A stretch of DNA of 64,000 bases from Hyphomicrobiales bacterium (GCA_027489535.1 JAIXZO010000001.1:248001-312000), one strand, 5' to 3'. Shown: positions 45,591 to 54,967, numbered from the stretch's first letter. Notes: generated by a model from the sequence alone, not told the origin. Numbers and translations are program-made.

Positions 45591-45659
45591 CGCGCACTCC
45601 CGGCTCAGAGGCTTCTTGAAGTCCGTGCTAGACCATTTCGACCGGACGGCGCAAGCGCC

Positions 45660-45962
45660 TCAGCCGATCTCCTCGTAGAGCAGCCTTGCGACCGGCGCGG
45701 AGCCGCGTCGTTCCGCCGTCTCCAGCACCCGCACCACCACCGTCGCATGCGGCAGGGCCAGCGTCAGCACGTCGCCCGGCCCGATCTCGCGGTCGCCCTT
45801 GCTCACGCGCGCGCCGTTGAGCCTGACGCGCCCCGCCGCGACCGCCTCGCTCGCGGCGCTCCGCGTCTTCACGAAGCGGGCATAGACCAGCCACTTGTCG
45901 AGCCGCTGCCGCCCCGCGGGGGCTTCGGCCTCGTCCGTCCTGTCGCGACCGCGACGGGACAT
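45660..45962 (-). CDS. RNA-binding S4-domain protein (Hsp15/HslR-like)
   Basis: A 100-residue protein consisting of a short charged N-terminus and one S4 domain (QRLDKWLVYARFVKTRSAAS onward, with AAGRVRLNGARVSKGDREI). Relatives such as Hsp15 rescue 50S subunits with stalled nascent chains. The ATG lies six bases after the helicase stop, so the two are co-transcribed. Confidence 0.9.
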   Translation of the reverse strand: MSRRGRDRTDEAEAPAGRQRLDKWLVYARFVKTRSAASEAVAAGRVRLNGARVSKGDREIGPGDVLTLALPHATVVVRVLETAERRGSAPVARLLYEEIG

Positions 45963-45968
45963 CGAAGC

Positions 45969-48900
45969 TTACTTCCGGCCCTTGGTTTCGAGATCGGCCT
46001 TCAGCGCCAACAGCTTGGCGAAAGGCGAATTCGGATCGGGGGCCTTGTCGCGCCCGCCGGCCCTAGGCTCGTCCTGCCAAGCGCGCGGGGCGCGGTCGTC
46101 GCCGCCCCGGTCGCGCCGCGGCCCGCCGCCCGGACCCCCGCGACGATCGTCGCGACGCTGATCGGGCCGACCGCCCGAACGTTCACCGCGCGCGCCCTGC
46201 GGCCGGTCGCCCTGGGGACGCTCGCCTTGCGGCCGATCCCCCTGCGGACGCTCGCCCTGAGGACGCACACCTTGCGGCCGCTCACCCTGCGGACGTTCGC
46301 CGGGTTTGCCGTCTCTGCGCTGCGGTCGGTCGAAGCGACGCGGCGCGGCGGCCTCGCCCTCGGCACGGGGAGCGGCGGCTTCGCCCTCGGGGCGGCGACC
46401 CTGACCGGGCCGTCCGCCGCCGGGACGCCGGTCGCCGCGGTTCTGCGGGCGGCCGTGATGGCGGTGCTGCTTCCAAACTTCGATGAGAACGGGCTCGGCC
46501 GAAGCTTCCTCCGTCCCGGCCTCGACGGCGGGAGACGCGTCGTCGGACGCTGCAATCGCTTCAGCTGCGGGCGCTTCCGTTTCAGCCGGCTCGACGTCGG
46601 TCGTCTCGATTTCGGTCGGTGCGACGGCTTCGGCCTCGACGGTTTCGGGCGCGGTCTCCGCGACGGGCTCGCTCGCCGGCTCGGTCATCGTCTCTGCGGG
46701 CACGGCGTCGGTCGCGGCTTCGGAAACGGTTTCCGTCGCGGGCGTCGGAACGGCGGGTTCCGTCTTCGCCACGGGCGCGAGCGCCACCGTCACGGCGGGG
46801 CCCGGGCGCTTGTCGGAGACATAGCCGAGCGAACGCAGGATCCCGGCGAAATCCTCGCCCGCGCAGCCGCACAGCGACGTCATCGCGGTCGTGACCACGA
46901 AGCCTTCGCCGTCGGCCGTTCCCGCCGGCGGTTCGCCGGGGGTCGTGCCCGGGCGATATTGGATCGCCGGGCGGATCAGGTCTGCGAGGCGTTCGAGAAT
47001 GTCGACGCGCACGGCGCGGTCGCCGCAGACGCGGAAGCCGGCCGCGCGGTACAGCGCCTTCGGGATATCCTTGTCGACCGGGATCGACGTGCGGCCCGAC
47101 GCGGCCAGATGCATGATGTCGTCGATGCCCGTCACCTCTTCGCCGCCGTTCTGCAGCGCCCAGAGGCGGCAGGCGAGGCCGCGCGGCGCGGGCTTCAGCA
47201 GAGCGGGCATCGTAAGATGATAGGCCCCGAAGCGGACGCCCAGCGTGCGCAGCGCCGAGCGGGCGGTCTGGTCCAGTCCCTTCACGTCGTCGGCGACCTT
47301 GGTGCGCTCGAGCACGCCCAGCGCTTCGGCGATCTGGAAGCCGATGCCGCGGGCGATGCCCTGCAGCGTTTCGGAGGATTCCAGTCCCTGCAGGGGACCG
47401 AGCAATTTCGTCACATGGGCCTTGAGCCAGCCGTCGAGGCGCTCCTGCACCTTGTCGCGGGCCGCGCCGGTCAGCTGCTCGTCGGCGAGCAGGCGGACGC
47501 GCGGCTCCAGCAGCTTCTCGCCCGCGGCGATCTTGCCGACTACTTCGCCGAGCCAGCGGATCGCGCCGTCATTGCCGAGCACGAAGGCTTCGTCGACGGC
47601 GTTGCCGACCCGATTGGCCCGGGCGTCGAATTCCGCCGCCAGCGCCTTGGAAGACGCCGCCTTCAGGGCCTTGGCCTCCGATCCGCCCGCTTCCGGATCG
47701 GGAGCGAACTGGAACCCGGCCAATCGACCGACGTGATGACCTTCGACGAGGACGTCCCCGGCCGCCGTAATTTCCGCCTCGAGCATGGCGTTCTCTCTTA
47801 GGCGACGCATCAGCACGCTGGTGCGTCGGTCCACGAAACGTTGCGTCAGCCGCTCGTGCAGAGCATCCGACAGACTGTCCTCTACCCGACGCGTCACGCC
47901 CTGCCAATGCTCGGGATCGCCGAGCCAGTCGGGGCGGTTCGCCACGAAGGTCCAGGTGCGCACCTGCGCGATGCGCGCCGAGAGCGTCGCGATGTCGCCT
48001 TCGGTCCGGTCGACCTCCGCCACGCGCAGCGAAAACCAGTCGGTCGAGACCCGACCCTTGGTCATGATCTGGCGATAAAGATGGCCGACCAGATCGGCAT
48101 GCGCGCTCGGGGCCGATTTTCGGTAATCAGGCAGGCGGCACAGTCCCCAAAGCCGCTCCACGGCCTCGCGGCTGCTCGCATAACGCCGCATCTCCTCCTG
48201 GCGCGACAAGATGTCCAGCGACATGAAATCGTCGGCGGGCTCCGCCTTGATCAGTTCGGGTTCCCGAGGTGCGGCGTCGAGCGAGGCGAGCAGGCGCGGG
48301 ATGGTCCCGGTGTCGAGGTCGGCGTTGCGCCACTGCAGCAGCCGCATCGGTTCGAAGACGTGATTTTCGAGCGCGCCGATCAATTCGTCGTCGAACGGGT
48401 CGCAGCGGCCGGTCGTCCCGAAGGTCCCGTCGCGCAGATGCCGTCCCGCGCGCCCGGCGATCTGGGCGATTTCGGAGGGCGAAAGGTTGCGCTGCCGCCG
48501 GCCGTCGAATTTCCGGTCGGCGGCGAAGGCGACGTGGTCGACGTCGAGGTTCAGCCCCATGCCGATGGCGTCGGTGGCGACGAGATATTCGACGTCGCCG
48601 TTCTGATACAGCTCGACCTGCGCGTTGCGCGTGCGCGGCGAAAGCGCCCCCAGCACCACCGCAGCGCCCCCACGCTGCCGACGGATCAGTTCCGCGACGG
48701 CATAGACCTCCTCCGCCGAGAAGGCGACGATGGCGGTGCGGCGCGGCAGGCGGGTGATCTTCTTGTCGCCGCTGAAGGTGAGCTGCGAAAGGCGCGGCCG
48801 CGAGACGACATGCACGCCCGGCATCAGCTTTTCGACGAGCGGCCGCATGGTCGCGGAGCCGATCAGCAGCGTCTCTTCCCGCCCGCGCATGTTCAAAAGG

Positions 48901-49244
48901 CGGTCGGTGAAGACATGGCCGCGGTCGCGGTCTGCCGAGAGCTGGATCTCGTCCAGTGCCACGAAGGCCGTATCCAGATCGCGCGGCATCGCCTCGACGG
49001 TGGCGATCCAGTAGCGGGCGGTCTTCGGGATGATCTTCTCTTCGCCGGTCACGAGCGCCACCGCGCCGGTCCCCGCCCGCTCGACCACGCGGCCGTAGAC
49101 CTCGCGCGCAAGCAGCCGCAAAGGCAGGCCGATCAGGCCGCTCGAATGCCCCAGCATCCGCTCGATCGCATAATGCGTCTTGCCGGTATTGGTCGGGCCG
49201 AGGACGGCGGTGACCCCGCGGGAGCGCTGGGCAGGGAGGAGCAT
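45969..49244 (-). CDS. SUV3-like superfamily 2 RNA helicase with a long disordered tail
   Basis: A 1091-residue helicase related to mitochondrial SUV3. Walker A GPTNTGKT (16-23), DEIQ as motif II (98-101), and the helicase C domain with DAIGMGLNLD and QIAGRAGRH. A conserved alphaproteobacterial middle region ends near residue 815. The rest is low-complexity: an Ala/Glu/Thr/Pro acidic stretch, then an Arg/Gly/Gln-rich basic tail with seven RPQG-type repeats. ATG 49244 has GGTGG eight bases upstream; a TTG at 49259 is possible. Likely part of an RNA-decay complex. Confidence 0.9.
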   Translation of the reverse strand: MLLPAQRSRGVTAVLGPTNTGKTHYAIERMLGHSSGLIGLPLRLLAREVYGRVVERAGTGAVALVTGEEKIIPKTARYWIATVEAMPRDLDTAFVALDEIQLSADRDRGHVFTDRLLNMRGREETLLIGSATMRPLVEKLMPGVHVVSRPRLSQLTFSGDKKITRLPRRTAIVAFSAEEVYAVAELIRRQRGGAAVVLGALSPRTRNAQVELYQNGDVEYLVATDAIGMGLNLDVDHVAFAADRKFDGRRQRNLSPSEIAQIAGRAGRHLRDGTFGTTGRCDPFDDELIGALENHVFEPMRLLQWRNADLDTGTIPRLLASLDAAPREPELIKAEPADDFMSLDILSRQEEMRRYASSREAVERLWGLCRLPDYRKSAPSAHADLVGHLYRQIMTKGRVSTDWFSLRVAEVDRTEGDIATLSARIAQVRTWTFVANRPDWLGDPEHWQGVTRRVEDSLSDALHERLTQRFVDRRTSVLMRRLRENAMLEAEITAAGDVLVEGHHVGRLAGFQFAPDPEAGGSEAKALKAASSKALAAEFDARANRVGNAVDEAFVLGNDGAIRWLGEVVGKIAAGEKLLEPRVRLLADEQLTGAARDKVQERLDGWLKAHVTKLLGPLQGLESSETLQGIARGIGFQIAEALGVLERTKVADDVKGLDQTARSALRTLGVRFGAYHLTMPALLKPAPRGLACRLWALQNGGEEVTGIDDIMHLAASGRTSIPVDKDIPKALYRAAGFRVCGDRAVRVDILERLADLIRPAIQYRPGTTPGEPPAGTADGEGFVVTTAMTSLCGCAGEDFAGILRSLGYVSDKRPGPAVTVALAPVAKTEPAVPTPATETVSEAATDAVPAETMTEPASEPVAETAPETVEAEAVAPTEIETTDVEPAETEAPAAEAIAASDDASPAVEAGTEEASAEPVLIEVWKQHRHHGRPQNRGDRRPGGGRPGQGRRPEGEAAAPRAEGEAAAPRRFDRPQRRDGKPGERPQGERPQGVRPQGERPQGDRPQGERPQGDRPQGARGERSGGRPDQRRDDRRGGPGGGPRRDRGGDDRAPRAWQDEPRAGGRDKAPDPNSPFAKLLALKADLETKGRK
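46197..46301. repeat. Seven in-frame 15-bp repeats in the helicase tail
   Basis: Seven consecutive 15-bp units encode the pentapeptide G-[E/D/V]-R-P-Q. Units differ by several synonymous and a few non-synonymous bases, so they are not a recent expansion. They lie in the basic, disordered C-terminal tail. Confidence 0.9.
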
Positions 49245-49392
49245 GCGCGAAACCACCAAGCGTGCCGGACCCCGTATCGGGCGGATCCGGCGTCCGGAGC
49301 CGACGAGACACCTATATGGCGCTGCGTCCGGATTACGGAAGCGGGGCGCGGGCCTTTTCGTGACTTCAGTGGAATTCGACGCCGAAAATCAC

Positions 49393-49437
49393 GGTGAATC
49401 GAACCTTAAATTCCGCGGATTCAGGTGAATTTCGAAC
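49393..49437 (-). promoter_or_regulatory. AT-rich upstream region of the helicase with a direct repeat
   Basis: The 241-base gap between the DUF3108 gene and the helicase is locally AT-rich and contains the near-repeat GGTGAATCGAAC (49393-49404) / GGTGAATTTCGAAC (49424-49437). A promoter of the helicase-S4 unit is likely here; no exact boxes can be assigned. Confidence 0.35.
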
Positions 49438-49485
49438 GAAGATTTCAAGAACTTTACCGGAACGAAGCGCGCACGAATCGTCGGC

Positions 49486-50415
49486 TCACCGTACCGGGTC
49501 GCCCCCCGGGGAGGACTCCGGAGCGTCGTAATAGGCCTCCTCGGTCGTGTCCGCCGCCGGCCCCGCCGCGGTCGCCATGCGGCGGGCCTCGATCACCAAG
49601 CGGCCGACCCTCGTCGCCACGACGATGCGGACGGGGAGGAGCGCGCGGGTCCCCGCGACCGGGGCCAACCAGACCTCCATGTCGCGATTGTCGCGCATGA
49701 ACTGCACCGAAGGCCGCTCGCGGTGGCCCGAGACCGGGACGTAGCGCGCCGCGCAGACGAGCACCGCGCCCTCATAGCCGGGGATCTTCACCGAACGCAT
49801 GTCGGAATAAGCGAGCTTCACGTCGAACCGTCCCGCGCCGTCGAAAACGGGCAAGGTGCGGTTGCAAGCGGAGGGATCCAGCAGCGGCCCGGCGCCCGGG
49901 TGAAGCGCCAGCAAGGCCGAAATCGGATCCACGACGCCTTTCCTGTGCTGATCCAGAACGGGAATACGGTCGGGACGGGGTTCCAGCGGCGGGGTGAGCG
50001 CCGCATCGACGACGTTGCCGGAAACCAAGCCCACGCGGATGGCGACCGGGTGCTTGGAATCCTCGATGTCGACGCGGTAGGCGGCCGGTACGACGCGTCG
50101 TCCGGTGACGCCCTGCGCGCTGCCGGTGCCGCTGATGCCCGTCACCCAACCGACGAGGCCGGTGAGCTTGGTCTCGAGGTCGAGCCTGTACCGCCCGCCG
50201 CCGATCCCGCCGCTCAGATTGGCCTCGCCGATGGAGAAGCCCGCAAGGCGGATGCGGTAATCGAGATCGAAAGGCTTGCCCGGAACGCGCTCGTCGCGCT
50301 GCACCGCGCCGCCCGAGACGACGGCGGCCGCTAGCACCGCCGCGAGGGCCATGAAGCGCCGGGAGCGCCCTCGCATCGGCTGCGGGGCGGAGAGGAATAC
50401 GGGATCACGTGACAT
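49486..50415 (-). CDS. DUF3108-family exported protein
   Basis: A 309-residue protein with an N-terminal signal (RRFMALAAVLAAAVVSGGA) and a beta-rich body of the DUF3108 family: FDLDYRIRLAGFSIGEANLSG and YRLDLETKLTGLVGWVTG at the start, then VWLAPVAGTRALLPVRIVV near the end. Function unknown, probably periplasmic. The alternative ATG at 50376 (MRGRSRRFM) gives a more usual signal length. Divergent from rpmB, as in many Hyphomicrobiales. Confidence 0.85.
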   Translation of the reverse strand: MSRDPVFLSAPQPMRGRSRRFMALAAVLAAAVVSGGAVQRDERVPGKPFDLDYRIRLAGFSIGEANLSGGIGGGRYRLDLETKLTGLVGWVTGISGTGSAQGVTGRRVVPAAYRVDIEDSKHPVAIRVGLVSGNVVDAALTPPLEPRPDRIPVLDQHRKGVVDPISALLALHPGAGPLLDPSACNRTLPVFDGAGRFDVKLAYSDMRSVKIPGYEGAVLVCAARYVPVSGHRERPSVQFMRDNRDMEVWLAPVAGTRALLPVRIVVATRVGRLVIEARRMATAAGPAADTTEEAYYDAPESSPGGDPVR

Positions 50416-50458
50416 GGGTGCAGACTAGCGTGAATCACCGGATTTGTCTCTCGGCGAC

Positions 50459-50488
50459 TTGACGTTCGGGGCCCCCGTCACCTATAGA
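50459..50488 (+). promoter_or_regulatory. Promoter of rpmB
   Basis: TTGACG (50459-50464) and TATAGA (50483-50488) with an 18-base spacer (17 if CTATAG is taken), followed by a GCCCG discriminator. Comparable to the rplU promoter candidate and close to the known alphaproteobacterial sigma-70 consensus. Confidence 0.65.
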
Positions 50489-50582
50489 CGCCCGACCCAT
50501 GAATTGACTGCGGGTACGGGGCGGCGTCGCCGCCCTTTTCGTTCGCGCGAAACTCCCGCAGAACCGACCGAAGGAAACGACA

Positions 50583-50888
50583 ATGGCTCGCCGTTGTGAA
50601 CTGACCGGCACCGCCGTGATGAGCGGCCATCTCGTGAGCCACTCGAACCACAAGACGAAGCGGAAGTTCCTCCCGAACCTCTGCAACGTCACGCTGCAGT
50701 CCGACGTGTTGGGCCGTTCGGTCCGCATGCGGATCGCCGCCAACGCGCTGCGTTCGGTCGAGCACCGCGGCGGCCTCGACGCCTTCCTCGTGAAGGCCTC
50801 CGAGACCGACCTGTCGCAGGGCGCCCGTCTGCTCAAGCGCGCCATCCAGAAGAAGATCGCCGAAAACGCCGTCGCCGCCGCGGCCTGA
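50583..50888 (+). CDS. rpmB: 50S ribosomal protein L28
   Basis: A 101-residue L28. [27 protein letters not shown]-type and [14 protein letters not shown] segments are canonical for the alphaproteobacterial long form. No zinc-ribbon cysteine pairs. GAAGGA precedes the ATG; a terminator follows 24 bases after the stop. Confidence 0.98.
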   Translation: MARRCELTGTAVMSGHLVSHSNHKTKRKFLPNLCNVTLQSDVLGRSVRMRIAANALRSVEHRGGLDAFLVKASETDLSQGARLLKRAIQKKIAENAVAAAA

Positions 50889-50912
50889 CGCACTTCTTCA
50901 TCGCTGCAAATG

Positions 50913-50950
50913 AAAACCCCGCCGCGGCTTCGCCCGGCGGGGTTTTCTTT
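50913..50950 (+). terminator. Terminator after rpmB
   Basis: AAAACCCCGCCG and CGGCGGGGTTTT form a 12-bp stem around a ten-base loop that can itself pair, followed by TTTTCTTT. Confidence 0.93.
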
Positions 50951-50991
50951 GTGGGGTCGTCTGCACTCCCGGCGGGGGGCGGGGTGCGAGG

Positions 50992-51034
50992 TGGTTCGAG
51001 ACGCCCCGCGTTGCGGGGGTCCTCACCATCAGGG
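50992..51034. repeat. Family A palindromic repeat
   Basis: Inverse orientation: TGGTTCGAGACGCC, a variable GC stem (CCGCGTTGCGGGGG), then CCTCACCATCAGGG. It sits directly after the permease stop, between two convergent transcripts. Confidence 0.85.
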
Positions 51035-51042
51035 CGGCGAGG

Positions 51043-51813
51043 TCATCCCGCCGCGAATTGCGAGCGTTGGGCCCATTTGGTGGTGCGGGCTTCGACATAG
51101 GCCGTCACCGCGTAGAGCATGACGCCCATGACGCCGAGCGCGATCAGCGCCGCGAACAGCAGCGGCACGTTGAAGTCCGCGCTGGCGCGCGCCATCAGAT
51201 TGCCGATGCCGAAATTCGAGGCGTTGTACTCGGCGATGACCGAGCCGACATAGGCCAGCGTGATCGCCACCTTCAGCGAGCCGAAGAAGTAAGGCAGGGA
51301 GCGCGGCACGCCGACCTTGAGGATGATGTCGAGTTTGGACGCGCCGAGCGCGCGCATCACGTCCTCGACCTCCGGTTCGATGGTGGCGAGGCCGGTGGCC
51401 ACGTTCACCACGATGGGGAAGAACGAGATCAGGAACGCGGTCAGCACGGCAGGCAGCCAGCCGACGCCGAACCAGATCACGAGGATCGGCACGACGGCGA
51501 CCTTCGGGATGGCGTTGAAGCCGACGAGCAGCGGGTACGACCCCGCATGCACCAGCCGTGACGCGCCGAGCGCCATGCCGAGCACGAGACCGAAGATGAC
51601 GGCGAGGATGAACCCCGCCGTGGTCATCCACAGCGTGTGGCCGGAATGGACGGCCAGCGGGCCGCGATACTGCCACAGCGCTTCGGCGATGGCGGTCGGG
51701 CGGGGCAGGATGTAGCTCGACACGCCCGTCGCGCGGCAGCCGATTTCCCACACGATGAAGAAGCCCAGCGTAAACACCCAAGGGGCGAGCCGGAGCACGA
51801 GACGGTCGTTCAT
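51043..51813 (-). CDS. ABC transporter permease (nitrate/sulfonate/taurine class)
   Basis: A 256-residue inner-membrane permease of the SsuC/TauC/ThiX class with about six membrane helices and the EAA-type loop (DVMRALGASKLDIILKVGVP). It forms the channel for the importer encoded with the next two genes. The ATG overlaps the ATPase stop by four bases. Substrate unknown. Confidence 0.9.
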   Translation of the reverse strand: MNDRLVLRLAPWVFTLGFFIVWEIGCRATGVSSYILPRPTAIAEALWQYRGPLAVHSGHTLWMTTAGFILAVIFGLVLGMALGASRLVHAGSYPLLVGFNAIPKVAVVPILVIWFGVGWLPAVLTAFLISFFPIVVNVATGLATIEPEVEDVMRALGASKLDIILKVGVPRSLPYFFGSLKVAITLAYVGSVIAEYNASNFGIGNLMARASADFNVPLLFAALIALGVMGVMLYAVTAYVEARTTKWAQRSQFAAG

Positions 51814-52637
51814 GCCGCGGACCTCGCGTGGACGATGTGGGCGCGCAGTTCATGCACGATTTCGGAGAAGGCGGGGGTGTAGGTCACGTCGATGTCGCGC
51901 GGCCGGGGCAGGTCGATCACGGCTTCGGCGATGATGCGGCCCGGACGAGAGCTCATGCAGAACACGCGATCGGAGAGGAACGCGGCTTCGCGCAGGTCAT
52001 GCGTCACGAGGATGACGGTGACGCCCGTGCGCGCATGCAGATCGCGGATGACGCACCACAATTCTTCGCGCGTGAAAGCGTCGAGAGCGCCGAAGGGCTC
52101 GTCGAGCATCAGCAGTTCCGGCTCGTGGATCAGCGCGCGGCACAGCGAGGCACGCTGCTGCATGCCGCCGGACAATTCCCAAGGGAACTTCGCGCCCATG
52201 CCGCGCAACCCGACCTGATCGAGCAGCGCCTCGGCGCGTGCAAGATATTCCGCCTTGTTCGACCGCAGCCGCGAACGATGCGGCTCGACGATTTCGAGCG
52301 GCAGCATCAGGTTCTCGATCACCGTGCGCCAAGGCAGAAGCGTGGGCGCCTGAAAGGCCATGCCGGAGATCTTCACCGGCCGCTTCACGGCTTCGCCGGC
52401 TACCATGATCGTGCCGGCGCGCGGAAATTGCAGGCCGGTGGCGAGCTTCATGAGAGTCGACTTGCCGCAGCCGGAAGGCCCGACGACGGCGGCGAACTCG
52501 CCCTTGCGCACGGCGAGGGTGAGCCCTTCGACGGCGGGCACACCGCCTGAAGTCCCGTAGGCGTGCGTCACGCCGTCCAACGAGACGAAAACCGGCGGCT
52601 CGAAAGCCGCCGGTTCGAGGGACGCCGCGACGCTCAC
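51810..52637 (-). CDS. ABC transporter ATPase (nitrate/sulfonate/taurine class)
   Basis: A 275-residue ATPase of the SsuB/TauB class. Walker A GPSGCGKST (about 53-61), signature LSGGMQQR and Walker B LLMLDEPFGALD are intact. Its ATG overlaps the stop of the binding-protein gene by four bases, and its own stop overlaps the permease start, so all three genes are coupled in the order binding protein, ATPase, permease. Confidence 0.93.
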   Translation of the reverse strand: MSVAASLEPAAFEPPVFVSLDGVTHAYGTSGGVPAVEGLTLAVRKGEFAAVVGPSGCGKSTLMKLATGLQFPRAGTIMVAGEAVKRPVKISGMAFQAPTLLPWRTVIENLMLPLEIVEPHRSRLRSNKAEYLARAEALLDQVGLRGMGAKFPWELSGGMQQRASLCRALIHEPELLMLDEPFGALDAFTREELWCVIRDLHARTGVTVILVTHDLREAAFLSDRVFCMSSRPGRIIAEAVIDLPRPRDIDVTYTPAFSEIVHELRAHIVHARSAA

Positions 52638-53680
52638 TGGATCTTCCGGGCGGCCGGGGCCGGCAGGAAGGCGTCGGTAAAGATGTCCTCGGTCTTCGGC
52701 TTGGCCTTGTAGGTGAAGGTCAGGCCGATCTGGTCGAGCGCGCGTTCGAAGCGGGCCTTGTCGATGCCGCCGAAGCCGTTGGCCTTCACATAGGGCGTCA
52801 GCACGTTCTGCTGCAGCACCATGTTGAGGCGCTCGAGTTCGACGTCCTTCTTGGCGACGTCGTTGCGCTTGATGACGGAATCCACCGCGACGGCCGGATT
52901 GGCGACCGTGTCGGCGAAGCCCTTGATGATCGCGCGCGTGAAGGCCTTCACCGCTTCCGGCTTCTCGGCCGCGACCTTGGCGTTGACCATGAATACGTTG
53001 CCGTAGAGTTCGACGCCGTAGTCGCTCATGAGCATGACGACGATGTCGTCGACCGGCACGTTGCGGCTCTTGAGGTTGATGAAGGACGACATGGAGAAGC
53101 CGAACACCGCGTCGACTTCACCCGAGGCCAGCATGGGCTCGCGCACCGGGAAGCCGACGTTCTCGAACTTCATGGCCTTGTCGTCGAGCTTGTTGACCGC
53201 CTTGAAGATCGGCCACTGGGCGTAGGCGCCGTCGGCGGCGGGCGCGCCGAACTTCTTGCCTTCGAGGCTCTTCACGTCGGCCGTGATGCCGCGGCTCTTG
53301 CGCCCGATCAGCGCGAAGGGCGGGCGGTCGTAGATCATCATGAACGCCTTCACGTCCACGCCCGGGTTTTCGTCGCGGAAACGCACGAGCGAGTTCACGT
53401 CGCCGAAGCCGATGTCGTAGGTGCCCGAGGCGACGCGCGGTATCGACTCGCGCGAGCCGTTGCCCACGTCGATGGTCACGTCCAGGCCCTCGGCCTTGAA
53501 GTAGCCCTTGTCGATCGCGACCACGAACGGCGCGGCGGGACCTTCGAAACGCCAGTCCAGCGTCACGCGCAGGGGCGTCTGCGCCGCGGCGACGCCCGCC
53601 GTCAGCACGCAGGCCGCGCCCGCGATGGCCGCGAGAACATGCCGGCGACCGGCGTCGAACGGAGAATTCTTCGTCGTCAT
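52634..53680 (-). CDS. ABC transporter substrate-binding protein (NMT1/THI5-like)
   Basis: A 348-residue periplasmic binding protein, type II fold of the NMT1/THI5/SsuA superfamily: LRVTLDWRFEGPAAPFVVAIDKGYF, then GDVNSLVRFRDEN and FGAPAADGAYAQWPIFKAV. The N-terminus has a signal (GRRHVLAAIAGAACVLTAG, cleavage after AAAQ) with paired arginines, perhaps Tat. Relatives import sulfonates, aromatic acids or pyrimidine precursors. ATG 53680 has GGAAGGG upstream. First gene of the operon and divergent from terC. Confidence 0.88.
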   Translation of the reverse strand: MTTKNSPFDAGRRHVLAAIAGAACVLTAGVAAAQTPLRVTLDWRFEGPAAPFVVAIDKGYFKAEGLDVTIDVGNGSRESIPRVASGTYDIGFGDVNSLVRFRDENPGVDVKAFMMIYDRPPFALIGRKSRGITADVKSLEGKKFGAPAADGAYAQWPIFKAVNKLDDKAMKFENVGFPVREPMLASGEVDAVFGFSMSSFINLKSRNVPVDDIVVMLMSDYGVELYGNVFMVNAKVAAEKPEAVKAFTRAIIKGFADTVANPAVAVDSVIKRNDVAKKDVELERLNMVLQQNVLTPYVKANGFGGIDKARFERALDQIGLTFTYKAKPKTEDIFTDAFLPAPAARKIQ

Positions 53681-53913
53681 TTCAAAACCCTTCCCTTGTG
53701 CCGCACGGGCACATCCTTTTCGACGGCATCGCAAACGGCATGCCGGCCCTCCGATCCCGCATTTCAGGGGATTGCCCGCTCCCGGTGCAGAACGTCTGCT
53801 CCGATCGGGTCTTATTGCCGTCATTTTGAGCACGTTGCAGCGCTTGCCGCCAGAGCCCTTGCAACACGAAAAAACCGCATTACCTGAAACGCTGCGGTGA
53901 CCGGGCCCCTCTG

Positions 53914-53934
53914 ACGAAAGTCCGATCCTTTCGT
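53914..53934 (+). promoter_or_regulatory. Small hairpin in the terC leader
   Basis: ACGAAAG (53914-53920) and CTTTCGT (53928-53934) form a 7-bp stem about 40 bases before the terC ATG. The rest of the 294-base divergent spacer shows no recognisable riboswitch or operator. Confidence 0.35.
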
Positions 53935-53974
53935 GATGTCGGAACCGCATTTTCGGCAAACAGGGGGACTGCAA

Positions 53975-54967
53975 ATGCCCGAATTCTTACTGATGGACCT
54001 GCTCGGCAAACCGTTCTGGATGTGGGCGGTCTTCATGACGTCCGTCGCCGTGCTCCTCGCCTTCGATCTCGGCGTCCTGCACCGCGGCTCCAAGGAGATC
54101 GGCGTCAAGGAGAGCCTGCTGCTCTCGGCCTTCTACATCACCATGGGCGTGCTGTTCGGCGCGTGGATCTGGTGGTCGATCAGCCCGCAGGCGGGCCTCG
54201 AATATCTGACGGGGTTCGTCATCGAGAAATCGCTCTCGATGGACAACATCTTCGTCATCGCGATGATCTTCGGCTATTTCGGCATCCCGCGTGCCTATCA
54301 GTACCGCGTGCTGTTCTGGGGCATTCTCGCGGTCATCGTGCTGCGCGGCATCATGATCGGCGTCGGCGCGGCGCTGGTGCAGCAGTTCGACTGGGTGCTG
54401 TATCTCTTCGCGGCGTTCCTCGTGATCACCGGCGTGAAGATGATCCTCGTCGCCGATCAGGAATTCGACGTGGCGTCGAACCCGATCCTGCGCTTCATCC
54501 GCAAGCATATGCGCGTCACCGACGAGCTGCGCGGCGAGAAGTTCATGGTGAAGGAGCTCGATACGAAGACCGGCAAGATGGTGACCGCCGTCACGCCGCT
54601 CTTCCTCGTGCTGGTGCTGGTGAACGTCGCCGACATCATCTTTGCGGTGGATTCGGTGCCCGCGATCTTCGCGATCACCACGGACACCTACATCGTGTTC
54701 ACCTCGAACATCTTCGCCATCCTCGGCCTGCGCGCGCTGTACTTCGCGCTTGCCGCGATGATCGACCGCTTCGCCTACCTGAAATACGCGCTGGCTTCGG
54801 TGCTGATCTTCATCGGCAGCAAGATCGTGGTCGCCGACATGCTCGGCATCACCAAGGTCCCGCCGATGGTCTCGCTGGGCGTCACCTTCGCCATTCTCGG
54901 CATCGGCGTGGGCTGGTCGCTCTGGAAGACCCGCAACGGCGTAAAGCCCGCGACCGAGACGGTCTGA
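53975..54967 (+). CDS. TerC/Alx-family integral membrane protein
   Basis: A 330-residue polytopic membrane protein with about nine helices. The TerC signature residues are present: LAFDLGVLHR, EKSLSMDNIFV and NVADIIFAVDSVPAIFA contain the acidic residues in the membrane thought to move metal ions. The family includes manganese exporters (Alx, MeeF/MeeY) and tellurite-resistance TerC. The ATG at 53975 has GGGGG upstream. No yybP-ykoY riboswitch was recognised in front of it, unlike many homologues. Confidence 0.92.
   Translation: MPEFLLMDLLGKPFWMWAVFMTSVAVLLAFDLGVLHRGSKEIGVKESLLLSAFYITMGVLFGAWIWWSISPQAGLEYLTGFVIEKSLSMDNIFVIAMIFGYFGIPRAYQYRVLFWGILAVIVLRGIMIGVGAALVQQFDWVLYLFAAFLVITGVKMILVADQEFDVASNPILRFIRKHMRVTDELRGEKFMVKELDTKTGKMVTAVTPLFLVLVLVNVADIIFAVDSVPAIFAITTDTYIVFTSNIFAILGLRALYFALAAMIDRFAYLKYALASVLIFIGSKIVVADMLGITKVPPMVSLGVTFAILGIGVGWSLWKTRNGVKPATETV

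Noticed and set aside
53681-53974. yybP-ykoY manganese riboswitch upstream of terC
   Set aside because: The conserved loop sequences of that riboswitch could not be found; only a small 7-bp hairpin is present.
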